DNA from: Massilia phosphatilytica
GTDB taxonomy: Bacteria > Pseudomonadota > Gammaproteobacteria > Burkholderiales > Burkholderiaceae_D
Reading direction: 5' to 3'
Length of the DNA stretch: 64,000 nucleotides
Assembly: GCF_002968015.1 (NCBI RefSeq)
Contig: NZ_PUIP01000007.1
Location: forward strand, 124,001-188,000
Shown here: piece by piece, positions 55,175 through 63,977 of the stretch
Layout of the letters: every line of letters begins with the position of its first letter
How positions within the stretch are numbered: the first letter of the stretch is position 1
Program-made: the position numbers and the translations under genes
The notes under the pieces: model-generated
Told to the model about the DNA's origin: nothing
The model's input: the letters and a program-made list of their open reading frames with translations, nothing else
Databases searched by the model: none

Positions 55175-57445
55175 TCACAAATCCCACCGCACCTCGGCCA
55201 CGACGGTCCGCTGCGTGTACGGGTGAAACGCCCAGTACGTGCGGTCGCCCAGGTTGTCCACCCCGACCGCCGCGCTCCAGTGCCGGTCGAACCGGTAGCG
55301 CACGCGCGCATCGAACACGAGGTAGTCCGACGCCCCCATGTACGCCGCGCCGTTCGGGTCGCTGTTGTCCAGCGTCCCGTACTGGCGGCCGCTGTAGCGC
55401 CCGCCCAGGGTCGCGGTCCAGTGGTCGTTCGCCTTCCACGTCGCCAGCATCGTCGCGCGCCAGCGCGGCACGCGCGGCTGCCATTTGCCCACGCTGGCCG
55501 GGAACCCCGCATTCTCCGTGATGATGGAATCGGCATACGTGAGGCTGCCCGTCAGGTCGAGTCCCTTCACCCCGACGTCGTCCGCCTGCGCCGACACTTC
55601 GAGGCCGTTCGTGCGGATGCGCCCCACGTTCTGCACCGTGTTTACCGTCGCGCCGGCGGCGACGAGCAGCGGTTGCGAGTACAGCGCGTCGCGCGTCGTT
55701 TCGCGGAACAGTGTGACGCGCAGCGAGCCCTTGTCGTTCAGCGTTTCGGCCGACAGCTCGCTCGTCCATGACCTCTCCGCCTTCAGGTCCGGGTTGCTGT
55801 TGACGATGGCGTTGTCGACGATGGAACCCTGGAACAGCTCCGCCGCCGTCGGGTTGCGCACCGCGCGGCCCGTCGACGCCTTCAGGGTCCAGTCGGGATG
55901 CACGCGCCACGACAGCGCGGCCTTCGGCGACCATGCCGTCTCGCTGCGTGACGGGAACGCCAGCGGCGCCGCCAGCACGGCGTTCGACAATTCGCCGCCA
56001 TACGCGCGCCACCGCTCAAAACGGGCACCGACCGTCGCGCGCCACGCGTCGCCGATGCGCCAGTTGTCCTGCGCATACAGGCTTTCCAGCCACGTGTTGC
56101 CGTTGAAGACCGAGACCTGGCGGCCGTCGCCCGCATGCAGCCAGTCGCCCGCGCTGCCGAACACGCGGGTGCGCAGTTTCGCGTGGTCCGACTGCAGTCC
56201 GAATTCGACCGTGTGGTCCTCCGGCCGCCAGATGCCTTTCAGGGCGAGCGTGTTCCAGCCGCTGCCATGCATGTCCGTGACCTGGCCCGCGCCGTTCGTG
56301 TCCGCGTCCGGCACGAGCACCGTCGGCGTGCGCACGAGGTCGCGCGCATAGTCGTACACGCTGGCGGCGATCTCCCAATCGAACGTGTCGCGGCTGTGCT
56401 TCTTCAGCGACAGCCCGTGCATCGCGTGTTCCAGCGTGCCGCGGCTGGGCGCGAAATCGGAGGCGCGGATGTCGTAGGCGCGGCCGTCGATGTTGACCTT
56501 GGTCGCGGCGGTCACTGGGTTGCCCGCCCCATCGCGCAGATACGAGTCGGACACGCGCTTCGCCTCGTTGCGCCACCAGCCGAACGTGTAGCTGGCGCGC
56601 AGCCGCGGCGTGATGTCCCAGGCGAGCTTCACTTTCGCGTGATCCTGCACCGTATGCGTCTGGCTCGTCGCGCCGATCAGCCACCAGTCCTTGTTCGACG
56701 GATTGCGCCCGGCCACCGCACCCGTTACGGGCACGCCGCCGCTGCCTGGAACGCCCGCCGACAGCAGCTTGTTGGCGAACCCGATGGGCTGCGCATCGCT
56801 GTCCAGGCGCGACACGTCGATCCAGTACGACCACGCGCCGCTGCGGTCGCCCAGCGACGCGCTGCCCTGCCAGCCGTCGTAGCGGTCGTCGGTGCGGTAC
56901 AGGTTAAAACCTTGCGAAAAGCCGGACAGCTTGACGTGGGCTTCGCGCTTCGCCGGCATGCGGGTCTGGAAGTCGACGACGGCGCCGACCGAATTGCCCG
57001 GATACGCGGCCGCGAACGGGCCGTACAGCACGTCCACCCGCTCGATCTCTTCCGGCGTGACGAGCCCCCAGCGCGGCGTGTACGTGGCGCCGTTGCCGAG
57101 CAGGTTCGACAGGAGGATGCCATCCGCGTACACGAGCGAGCGCGCGCTGTTGCCCGTGCCGGACGCGCGGCTCGCGAGCACGGCGTGGTCGTAGTCGCCC
57201 GTGTAGCGCTTGCGCACGTTCAGGCTGGGCAGGTATTTCAGCGCGTCTTCACTGTCGACCGCGTTGATCCGGTCCTCGACCTGGGCGCCGGTGACGCCTT
57301 CGATCGTCGTCGGAATCTGCGCCGGCAGCGACGTCGGGCGGCCCCCGGTGATGACGACGGTTTCCAGGTGTGTGTCGTCCGCATGGGCGTGCGCGCTCAC
57401 GCACGCCAGCGCGGCGAGCGCGAGGCGATGTAATTTGAATCGCAT
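55175..57445 (-). CDS. TonB-dependent receptor, probably copper-related
   Basis: Outer-membrane receptor of 756 residues: signal peptide to AHA, TonB-box-like LETVVITGG, plug (YADGILLSNLLGNGATYTPRWGLVTPEEIERVDVLYGPFAAAYPGNSVGAVVDFQTRMP) and barrel ending EVRWDL. Six of the first 30 residues or so are His or Asp (SAHAHADDTHLE). It is last in a set with YcnI, PCu(A)C and DUF2946 genes, which suggests copper uptake. ATG 57445 has GAGG at a good distance; a GTG at 57451 is less likely. Confidence 0.9.
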   Translation of the reverse strand: MRFKLHRLALAALACVSAHAHADDTHLETVVITGGRPTSLPAQIPTTIEGVTGAQVEDRINAVDSEDALKYLPSLNVRKRYTGDYDHAVLASRASGTGNSARSLVYADGILLSNLLGNGATYTPRWGLVTPEEIERVDVLYGPFAAAYPGNSVGAVVDFQTRMPAKREAHVKLSGFSQGFNLYRTDDRYDGWQGSASLGDRSGAWSYWIDVSRLDSDAQPIGFANKLLSAGVPGSGGVPVTGAVAGRNPSNKDWWLIGATSQTHTVQDHAKVKLAWDITPRLRASYTFGWWRNEAKRVSDSYLRDGAGNPVTAATKVNIDGRAYDIRASDFAPSRGTLEHAMHGLSLKKHSRDTFDWEIAASVYDYARDLVRTPTVLVPDADTNGAGQVTDMHGSGWNTLALKGIWRPEDHTVEFGLQSDHAKLRTRVFGSAGDWLHAGDGRQVSVFNGNTWLESLYAQDNWRIGDAWRATVGARFERWRAYGGELSNAVLAAPLAFPSRSETAWSPKAALSWRVHPDWTLKASTGRAVRNPTAAELFQGSIVDNAIVNSNPDLKAERSWTSELSAETLNDKGSLRVTLFRETTRDALYSQPLLVAAGATVNTVQNVGRIRTNGLEVSAQADDVGVKGLDLTGSLTYADSIITENAGFPASVGKWQPRVPRWRATMLATWKANDHWTATLGGRYSGRQYGTLDNSDPNGAAYMGASDYLVFDARVRYRFDRHWSAAVGVDNLGDRTYWAFHPYTQRTVVAEVRWDL

Positions 57446-57452
57446 GGGCACC

Positions 57453-57893
57453 TCAGTGGTGGTGCAGCGGCGACGCGGACGGTGTCACTTCCAGCACCGG
57501 CGCGGGCGTCTTCGATTCGGGTGTGGTGTCGGCCCAGTCCGTGCGGCCCTTTTCACACTGCTGGCCGACCTTGAACACGAGGCGGCCCGGCGCATCCGGC
57601 AGCCTGGCCTGCAGGGTGAACTCGTCGTAATAGGCGTCCGGCAGCGGGCCGCCGCGCCACGCAATCTCGCGCGGGGCCAGCGTGATGGTCCAGCCGGGCT
57701 TGGGCATCGGCTTCGCCGTCACGCCTTCCGGCAGCTGCACCGTGATGCCGGTCGTGGCGCTGCCCGCGCAGCCGTGGCCGACCTTGAACACGAGGGTTTG
57801 ATACGCGCCGGCCGGCGCGGCGGCCGGGGCGACGGTGATATGGGCGTGCGCCAGCGGCGCCGCGAACAGGGCGGCGATCCAGAGAGCTTTCAT
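57453..57893 (-). CDS. YcnI-like (DUF1775) copper-binding protein
   Basis: Periplasmic protein of 146 residues. After the signal peptide (MKALWIAALFAAPLAHA) the mature chain starts HITVAPAAAPAGAYQTLVFKVGHGC, the N-terminal His being the copper ligand in YcnI-type mono-histidine brace sites. It ends SASPLHHH. Unlike Gram-positive YcnI it has no C-terminal membrane anchor. It lies seven bases before the receptor gene and ten after the PCu(A)C gene. Confidence 0.85.
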   Translation of the reverse strand: MKALWIAALFAAPLAHAHITVAPAAAPAGAYQTLVFKVGHGCAGSATTGITVQLPEGVTAKPMPKPGWTITLAPREIAWRGGPLPDAYYDEFTLQARLPDAPGRLVFKVGQQCEKGRTDWADTTPESKTPAPVLEVTPSASPLHHH

Positions 57894-57903
57894 GGGGCCT
57901 CCG

Positions 57904-58347
57904 TCAGTGGGCAGCGGTGTACGTCAGCGGTTTGACCGGCACCTGCACGGTGACGTTCTCCCGCTTTTTATCGGCCCCGACGAAGGTCAGCGTCAGCGGC
58001 ACCTGCTCGCCTTCCTTGAGCTGCTGCTTCAGGTCGAACAGCATGACGTGGTAGCCGCCGGACGACAGGTTGACGCTCTGGCCGGCCGGCAGGTCGATGC
58101 CGTCGACTTTCTGCATGCGCATCGTCTGGCCTTCCATGGCCATCTGGTGGACTTCGGCGCGGCCCGCGACGGGGCTTTGCACCTCGACGAGGCGCGTGGC
58201 CTTGGGCGAACGCAGCTGCATGAAGGCGCCGGCCGTCTTCTGGGCCGGCACGGTGGCGCGGATCCACGGGTCGCCGACGGTCACCTGGGCGAACGCGGCG
58301 GTCGAGAACAGGCTGGCCGCGGCCAGCACGAGGAATTTGTTGTACAT
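57904..58347 (-). CDS. PCu(A)C-type copper chaperone
   Basis: Periplasmic copper(I) chaperone of 147 residues: signal peptide to AFA, then QVTVGDPWIRATVPAQKTAGAFM. The metal site matches the family pattern, with His and Met in VHQMAMEGQTMRMQKVDGI and the distal GGYHVMLFDLKQQL. Family members deliver copper to cytochrome oxidase CuA or CuB sites. It belongs to the same minus-strand set as YcnI. Confidence 0.92.
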   Translation of the reverse strand: MYNKFLVLAAASLFSTAAFAQVTVGDPWIRATVPAQKTAGAFMQLRSPKATRLVEVQSPVAGRAEVHQMAMEGQTMRMQKVDGIDLPAGQSVNLSSGGYHVMLFDLKQQLKEGEQVPLTLTFVGADKKRENVTVQVPVKPLTYTAAH

Positions 58348-58384
58348 GACTTTACCTGACAAGAATGGATAAACGGAATGAAGG

Positions 58385-58783
58385 TCAGGCAAAGACAGGC
58401 GGACCGCGCGGCACGGCCGCCAGCCAGACGGCGAGCGGACGGGGCGCGTGATGGAACAGGAAGGGACGCGGTTCGGCGCCGTCCACGGGCGCGAGCGGCG
58501 CGTGCACGGGCGGCGGCAAGCCATGGCTGCCCGCGTGCGTGAGGCAATAGCCGCAATCGTCCAGCGCGCTCATGCCGGCATGCTCGTCCTGCACGAGCAG
58601 CGCGGCCGCGGCGGCGAACGAGGCACCGCCGTCGACGCTGCAGACATCCAGCGGAATCGTGGGCCGGCTCGCAGCCAGCGCATGCGAAACCGTCGGCGCG
58701 AGCGCGTTCAGCAGCACGGCGAACAGTGCCAGCCACACGAAACGCAGGCGCTTTGTCATCGAACGAATCGGCAGAATTGGCAT
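58385..58783 (-). CDS. DUF2946 family protein
   Basis: Protein of 132 residues with an N-terminal hydrophobic segment (FVWLALFAVLLNALAPTVSHAL), Cys at about 48, and a DCGYCLTHAG motif near residue 78 that could bind metal. DUF2946 proteins recur in copper-related gene sets. TATAAT at 58790-58795 on the minus strand sits so close that ATG 58783 would be nearly leaderless; ATG 58759 (MTKRLRFVW) is the alternative. It heads the copper set. Confidence 0.78.
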   Translation of the reverse strand: MPILPIRSMTKRLRFVWLALFAVLLNALAPTVSHALAASRPTIPLDVCSVDGGASFAAAAALLVQDEHAGMSALDDCGYCLTHAGSHGLPPPVHAPLAPVDGAEPRPFLFHHAPRPLAVWLAAVPRGPPVFA

Positions 58784-58852
58784 GTGCCGATTATAGCCGC
58801 GGTTGCACGGCGTGGCGCACGCGCCCCCTGTGACATATTGTCCAGTCGACGC

Positions 58853-59395
58853 TTAGCGCTCGGCCATCAGGATCTCGCGCTCGACCTGCACGGTCTGCTG
58901 CCCGTCCGTCAGCCACACCTGGCCGTCCTGGATCGTGCACTGCAGCTGCATCGAGCGCTGGGCCATCTGCTCCAGCTGGGCACTGGTCTCCGCCGGGATA
59001 TTGATGATGGAAATCTTTTTCGTGCGTTCGAGCTTGCTGGCCAGCCCCTTGAACCAGATGTTGCTGGTGGCGCTGTAGCAGTACACGACCACGTGTTCGG
59101 CGCGGCCGGCCGCCTTCATGAGGCGGCGTTCGTCCGGCTGGCCGACCTCGATCCAGAGGTCGATCGCGCCGGTGAGGTCCTTGAGCCACAGGGCGGGCTC
59201 CTCGACGTCGAACAGGTCCTTGCCGTACGCGAGCGCCGGGTCGGCGTGCAAGGCGAAGGCGAGCAGGCGGATCATCACGCGCTCGTCGGTTTCCGAAGGA
59301 TGCCGCGCGATCGTGAGCGCGTGCTCCTGGTAGTAGTTGCGGTCCATGTCCGCAATGCTCAGGTCTGCCTTGTAAATCGTAGCTTTCAGGGCCAT
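58853..59395 (-). CDS. yaeQ: YaeQ family protein
   Basis: Protein of 180 residues, a full-length YaeQ: MALKATIYKADLSIADMDRNYYQEHALTIARHPSETDERVMIRLLAFAL and DLTGAIDLWIEVGQPDERRL are diagnostic. The fold is related to PD-(D/E)XK nucleases (visible candidates: the Asp-Glu of IDLWIEVGQP). The cellular role is unclear; in enterobacteria it was linked to transcription elongation by suppression of rfaH. It lies 23 bases downstream of purU on the same strand. Confidence 0.93.
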   Translation of the reverse strand: MALKATIYKADLSIADMDRNYYQEHALTIARHPSETDERVMIRLLAFALHADPALAYGKDLFDVEEPALWLKDLTGAIDLWIEVGQPDERRLMKAAGRAEHVVVYCYSATSNIWFKGLASKLERTKKISIINIPAETSAQLEQMAQRSMQLQCTIQDGQVWLTDGQQTVQVEREILMAER

Positions 59396-59418
59396 TCAAT
59401 ATTGCCTATTCTTATGGT

Positions 59419-60285
59419 TCAGCTGAACACGACGGTCTTGTCGCCGTTCAGCAAGATACGGTGTTCCACGAACCACTTGACCGCGCGGGCCAGCACGACG
59501 CTCTCGACGTCGCGGCCGATGGCCGTCAGTTGCTCCACGCGCATGGCGTGGTCGACGCGCTCGACGTCCTGCTCGATGATCGGGCCTTCGTCCAGGTCGC
59601 CCGTGACGAAGTGGGCCGTCGCACCGATCAGCTTGACGCCGCGGCGATGCGCCTGCGCATAGGGACGCGCGCCCTTGAAGCTGGGCAGGAACGAATGGTG
59701 GATATTGATCGCCCTGCCCTTCAAGGCCTCGCACAGCCCCGGCGACAGAATCTGCATGTAGCGCGCCAGCACGACCAGGTCGATGCGGTGGGTGTCCAGC
59801 AATTCGATGATGCGCGCCTCCTGGGCGAGCTTGGCCGATTCGCTGGCACCGGCCTCGAGCGGCAAGTGGTGGAACGGGATATTGTAACTGGCCGCGAGCT
59901 GGTAGAAGTCCATGTGGTTCGACACGATGGCCGGAATCTCCACCGGCAGCAGGCCGCTGCGGTAGCGGAACAGCAGGTCGTTGAGGCAATGGCCGATCTT
60001 GGACACCATGATCAGCACGCGCGGCTTGCGCTTGGCGTCATGCAATGCGCCGTCCGCACCCAGGTCCTGGCACAACGAACCGAAGCCGGCGCGCAACAGC
60101 TCGTCCGACATCGCGTCGTCTTCCAGCGCGAAGTGGACGCGCATGAAGAACAGTTTCGATTCCGGATCGCCGAACTGGGCCGAGTCGATGATGTTGCAGC
60201 CGTGTTCGGCCAAAAAGCCCGAGACGCGCAGCACGATGCCGCGGTGGTCCAGGCAGGACAAGGTCAGGATATATTCTGGATACAT
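59419..60285 (-). CDS. purU: Formyltetrahydrofolate deformylase
   Basis: Enzyme of 288 residues that hydrolyses 10-formyl-THF to formate and THF. N-terminal ACT domain (YILTLSCLDHRGIVLRVSGFLAEHGCNII), then a formyltransferase-type domain with IPAIVSNHMDFY, the catalytic Asn/His of INIHHSFLPSFKGA and Asp of GDLDEGPIIEQDV. ATG 60285 (MYPEYILTL) matches family starts; the open frame upstream runs into a repeat. Confidence 0.94.
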   Translation of the reverse strand: MYPEYILTLSCLDHRGIVLRVSGFLAEHGCNIIDSAQFGDPESKLFFMRVHFALEDDAMSDELLRAGFGSLCQDLGADGALHDAKRKPRVLIMVSKIGHCLNDLLFRYRSGLLPVEIPAIVSNHMDFYQLAASYNIPFHHLPLEAGASESAKLAQEARIIELLDTHRIDLVVLARYMQILSPGLCEALKGRAINIHHSFLPSFKGARPYAQAHRRGVKLIGATAHFVTGDLDEGPIIEQDVERVDHAMRVEQLTAIGRDVESVVLARAVKWFVEHRILLNGDKTVVFS

Positions 60286-60364
60286 TGCTAAATACTTCAG
60301 AATGGTTGAGGTTGACTGAGCCCGGCCATTGTCGCATGGATTGCCTTCCCGGCATTTCCCCCAC

Positions 60365-60420
60365 ACCGGGGTCAGACCCCGGTTTTGGGCAATTTCCAAA
60401 AAATGGGGTCTGACCCCGGT
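60365..60420. repeat. REP-like paired inverted repeat
   Basis: ACCGGGGTCAGACCCC (60365-60380) and its exact complement GGGGTCTGACCCCGGT (60405-60420) flank a 24-base spacer. Each unit is itself close to palindromic around GGGGTC-GACCCC. Similar GGGGTCTGACCCC units are widespread between genes in betaproteobacteria. It lies between the divergent purU and oxidoreductase genes. Confidence 0.75.
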
Positions 60421-60437
60421 TCTCACAGGAGACGCAG

Positions 60438-61463
60438 ATGACTACGAATCGGCAATTCCGCCTCGCCGCCCGCCCCGTCGGCATGCCCAGGGCCACCGAC
60501 TGGCAGCTGGCCGAGGAACCTCTCGCCCCGCTCGCGGACGGCGAGGTGCGCGTGCGCGTGCTGTACCTGTCGCTCGATCCGGCCATGCGCGGCTGGATGA
60601 ACGAGGGCAAGTCGTACATCCGCCCCGTCGCGATCGGCGAAGTGATGCGCGCGGGCGGCGTCGGCGTCGTCGAAGCGTCGAACTCGCCGCACGTGGCCGT
60701 CGGCGACACACTGGCCGGCACCTTCGGCGTGCAGCAATACTGGACGGGGCCCGTCGACGCCAGGGCGGCCGCGGCCATGAAGATCGATCCCGCCCTCGCG
60801 CCGCTGCCGGCCTGGCTGAACGTGCTGGGCATGCCCGGCATGACCGCGTACTTCGGCCTCACGGACATCGGCCAGCCGAAGGCCGGCGACACCGTCGTCG
60901 TGTCGGCGGCGGCGGGCGCCGTCGGTGCGACGGTGGGCCAGGTGGCGAAGCAGCTGGGTTGCCGCGCCGTCGGCATCGCCGGGGGGCCGGACAAATGTCG
61001 CTACGTCGTCGAGGAGCTGGGGTTCGATGCCTGCATCGACTACAAGGCCGGTCCGGTGGCCGCAGGTCTCAAGGAACATTGCCCGCAGGGCGTGGACGTC
61101 TATTTCGACAACGTGGGCGGCGACATCCTCGACGCCGTGCTGGCGCGCATCAACCTGAAGGCGCGCATCGTGATCTGCGGCGCGATCTCGCAGTACAACA
61201 ACACGACGCCCGTGCGCGGCCCGGCCAATTATCTGTCCCTGCTCGTGAACCGGGCACGCATGGAAGGCATGGTGGTCTTCGACTACGCGGCGCGCTATCC
61301 GGAAGGCGTGCAACGCCTCGGCGCCTGGCTGCGCGCGGGGGCGATCAAGAGCCGCGAACACGTGGTCGAAGGCCTCGACAACTTCCCGGACGCCCTCACG
61401 ATGCTGTTCGAAGGGAAGAACTTCGGCAAGCTCGTATTGAAGGTCGCGGACGACGCACATTGA
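60438..61463 (+). CDS. Zinc-free NADP-dependent oxidoreductase (MDR superfamily, CurA/PTGR-like)
   Basis: Protein of 341 residues: MDR N-domain with LYLSLDPAMRGWMNEGKSY and GGVGVVEASNSPHVAVGD, Rossmann domain with VVVSAAAGAVGATVGQVAKQLGC and AGGPDKCRYV, and DVYFDNVGGDILDAVLARIN. It lacks the zinc-binding Cys cluster. Relatives reduce activated double bonds of enones. AGGAGA precedes the ATG at 60438. It stands alone beside a KGG stress protein gene. Confidence 0.9.
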   Translation: MTTNRQFRLAARPVGMPRATDWQLAEEPLAPLADGEVRVRVLYLSLDPAMRGWMNEGKSYIRPVAIGEVMRAGGVGVVEASNSPHVAVGDTLAGTFGVQQYWTGPVDARAAAAMKIDPALAPLPAWLNVLGMPGMTAYFGLTDIGQPKAGDTVVVSAAAGAVGATVGQVAKQLGCRAVGIAGGPDKCRYVVEELGFDACIDYKAGPVAAGLKEHCPQGVDVYFDNVGGDILDAVLARINLKARIVICGAISQYNNTTPVRGPANYLSLLVNRARMEGMVVFDYAARYPEGVQRLGAWLRAGAIKSREHVVEGLDNFPDALTMLFEGKNFGKLVLKVADDAH

Positions 61464-61563
61464 CCCAACTGCATGCCGCCGGAACCATTTGATCCCCCGC
61501 CTCTCTAACCGCACGAGCGCATCCATGAACGCTCGTTGATTGTTCAGGCACAAGGAGATCGAT

Positions 61564-61920
61564 ATGGCGACAAGCAAGGAAGGCGGCAAGGGCGCTGCCG
61601 ACTCCGGCGGCAACGAGCAGAAAAGCCAGCCGGCCAAACGCGGTTTCGCTGCGATGGACCAGAACCAGCAGCGTCAAATCGCCAGCAAGGGCGGCCAGGC
61701 CGCTCACCAGAAGGGGACGGCGCACGAATTCGATTCGGAAGAAGCGCGCCGGGCGGGCCAGAAAGGCGGGGAAGTGGTCAGCCGCAACCGCGCCCACATG
61801 GCCGACATCGGCCGCAAGGGCGGGGAAAGCCGGCAATCTGCCAACCGCGCCGCCGCCGCCGCAAAGTCGGGCAACCACGCGGGCAACCAGGCGGGCAACC
61901 GCCAGGGCAGCAAGGAGTAA
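61564..61920 (+). CDS. KGG-repeat stress protein
   Basis: Hydrophilic protein of 118 residues with three KGG motifs: RQIASKGGQAAHQKGT, RRAGQKGGEVVSRNR and ADIGRKGGESRQ (stress-induced acidophilic repeat, PF10685, as in YciG and GsiB). The N- and C-termini are Gly/Gln/Asn-rich. Strong AAGGAG before ATG 61564. Probably disordered and stress-induced. It may be monocistronic. Confidence 0.88.
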   Translation: MATSKEGGKGAADSGGNEQKSQPAKRGFAAMDQNQQRQIASKGGQAAHQKGTAHEFDSEEARRAGQKGGEVVSRNRAHMADIGRKGGESRQSANRAAAAAKSGNHAGNQAGNRQGSKE

Positions 61921-62051
61921 TCACGTCCGGGGGCCCGGGCCCCCCTCACCACAGCGCGCAAGCGCCGACCGCGCCGCCGTGCCGGGCGCGGTCGCCCATC
62001 GCATCGTCGGGAGATGCGCCAGGACTATAGCCGTGCTACAGTTCCACTCTT

Positions 62052-62585
62052 ATGTCCTCCGCCTCCCACCTGAAATATCTCGCTGCGTATCCCGCGCACA
62101 TCCTGTCCCAGGTCGAGCGCCTGATCGCCGACAACCGCCTGGCTGACCACCTGCGCCAGCGCTATCCGGCCGCGCACGACGTCCGCACGGACAAGGCCTT
62201 GTACGGCTACGTGCAGGATTTGAAAGATGAATATCTGCGCAACGCCGAGCCCGTGTCGAAAGTGGCGTACGACAGCAAGATCGGCATCGTCCAGCAGGCC
62301 CTGGGCCTGCACACCGCGATCTCGCGCGTGCAGGGCAACCGCCTGAAGGCCAAGCACGAGATCCGCATCGGCACCGTGTTCCGCGACGCGCCGCCCCCCT
62401 TCCTGCGCATGATCGCCGTGCACGAACTGGCCCACCTGAAGGAAAAGGACCACGACAAGGCGTTCTACAAGCTGTGCTGCTGGATGGAACCGGACTATCA
62501 CCAGGTCGAGTTCGACGTGCGCTTGTATCTCACGCAACTGGATCTGGGCGGTGGCCGATTGTGGGGTAATCCCTCGTTGCCGTAG
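62052..62585 (+). CDS. YgjP-like zinc metallopeptidase domain protein
   Basis: Protein of 177 residues with HELAHLKEKDHDKAFYKLCCWMEPDYH: HEXXH plus the downstream His pattern of YgjP/WLM-type (DUF45) metallopeptidases. It lacks a signal peptide. The N-terminal half (YLAAYPAHILSQVERLIADNRLADHLRQRYP) is a conserved companion region in proteobacterial members. Substrate unknown. The start ATG 62052 has no strong ribosome binding site. Confidence 0.85.
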   Translation: MSSASHLKYLAAYPAHILSQVERLIADNRLADHLRQRYPAAHDVRTDKALYGYVQDLKDEYLRNAEPVSKVAYDSKIGIVQQALGLHTAISRVQGNRLKAKHEIRIGTVFRDAPPPFLRMIAVHELAHLKEKDHDKAFYKLCCWMEPDYHQVEFDVRLYLTQLDLGGGRLWGNPSLP

Positions 62586-62737
62586 CACAACAAGATATTG
62601 AACAGCGGCCACTCCCGGCCAAAAGCTGTCGACATTCCTATGCACACGGATTACAGTCGAGTCCAGCGCTCCCTGCGCCCGTGGGGCTCGTCCCGCTGCG
62701 CAATCCGCCGATCCAGCCGGTGCTTCCGTCGACACAC

Positions 62738-63976
62738 ATGCAGCAACAACGCCTCTCCCATCTCCTGTTTCTTTCGCTGTCCGGACTTGCCCTCGCCGGC
62801 GCCGCGCGCGCCCAGGACAAGCCGGACTGGCGCATTTCCGGCTTCGGTACGCTGGGCGTCGTGCACGCCAGCGAACGCGAGGCGGACTACACGTCATCCG
62901 TCTTCAAGAGCAGCGGTGCCGGCGCCACGCGCCGCTGGAGCATCGATGTCGACACCCGCCTCGGCATGCAGCTCGACGCGACGCTCGCGCGGCACTGGTC
63001 GGCCGTGCTGCAGGTCGTGAGCGAACAAGGCATCGACAACACGTACCGGCCGCGCGTCGAATGGGCCAACATCAAATACCAGGCGACGCCGGAACTGGCG
63101 CTGCGCGTCGGCCGCATCGCGCTGCCCGTCTTCCTGACGGCCGACTACCGCAAGGTCGGCTATGCGTATCCATGGGTGCGTCCGCCCGTCGAGAGCTACG
63201 ATGTCCTGCCCGTCACCAGCAGCGACGGCATCGACGCCACCTTGCGCTGGGACGTGGGTCCCGTGCGCAATGCGTCGCAGGTGTTCTACGGCCACAGTGC
63301 CGTGACGCTGATCGAACCGCTGCACGTGTACGGACGGCGCGGCATCGGCATCTCCAACACGAGCGACTGGGGTGCGCTCAGCGTGCGCGCCAACGTGATC
63401 AGCGCCGAGATCTCGAGCAACATCGGCGCCGACCTGTTCGATGCTTTCGACGCCTTCGGTCCCATCGGCCAGGACCTGACCAGGCGCTATGCGATGGACC
63501 ACAAACGCATGACGCTCGCGAATATCGGCGTGAACTACGACCCCGGCACGTGGTTCGTGATGGCCGAAGCGGGCCGCACGGTCAGCCATTCCTTCCTCGG
63601 CGCGACGCGCAGCGCCTATGTCAGCGCGGGCTGGCGCTGGCAGGCGTTCACGCCGTACGCGACGTATGCGCGCGTGCGCGCCGCGGGCGCGACGACGGAT
63701 CCCGGCCTGCCGGTGGCTGCCCTCCCGCCGGCACTCGCGCCGACGGCGGCGCTGCTCAACACCGGCCTGAACTTCCTGTTGTGGACGATCCCGCAACAGA
63801 CGTCGCAGGCCGTGGGCGTGCGCTGGGACCTGCGCACGAACATGGCCGTCAAGCTGCAATACGACCGCGTCACGCCGCAAGCAGGTTCGCGCGGGACCTT
63901 CATCAATCCGACGCCGCGCTTCACGCCAGGGCACCCGACCCACGTGGCCAGCGTCGCACTCGATGTCGTGTACTAG
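62738..63976 (+). CDS. Porin-like outer-membrane protein
   Basis: Exported protein of 412 residues: signal peptide to ARA (MQQQRLSHLLFLSLSGLALAG), then QDKPDWRISGFGTLGVVHAS and a beta-rich body with alternating hydrophobic strands (LALRVGRIALPVFLTADYRKVGYAYPWVRPP), ending VASVALDVVY with terminal aromatic Tyr. It resembles the porins of phosphate/sugar-selective or general type found in Massilia relatives. The preceding 152 bases (62586-62737) hold no other gene. Confidence 0.78.
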   Translation: MQQQRLSHLLFLSLSGLALAGAARAQDKPDWRISGFGTLGVVHASEREADYTSSVFKSSGAGATRRWSIDVDTRLGMQLDATLARHWSAVLQVVSEQGIDNTYRPRVEWANIKYQATPELALRVGRIALPVFLTADYRKVGYAYPWVRPPVESYDVLPVTSSDGIDATLRWDVGPVRNASQVFYGHSAVTLIEPLHVYGRRGIGISNTSDWGALSVRANVISAEISSNIGADLFDAFDAFGPIGQDLTRRYAMDHKRMTLANIGVNYDPGTWFVMAEAGRTVSHSFLGATRSAYVSAGWRWQAFTPYATYARVRAAGATTDPGLPVAALPPALAPTAALLNTGLNFLLWTIPQQTSQAVGVRWDLRTNMAVKLQYDRVTPQAGSRGTFINPTPRFTPGHPTHVASVALDVVY

Positions 63977-63977
63977 C

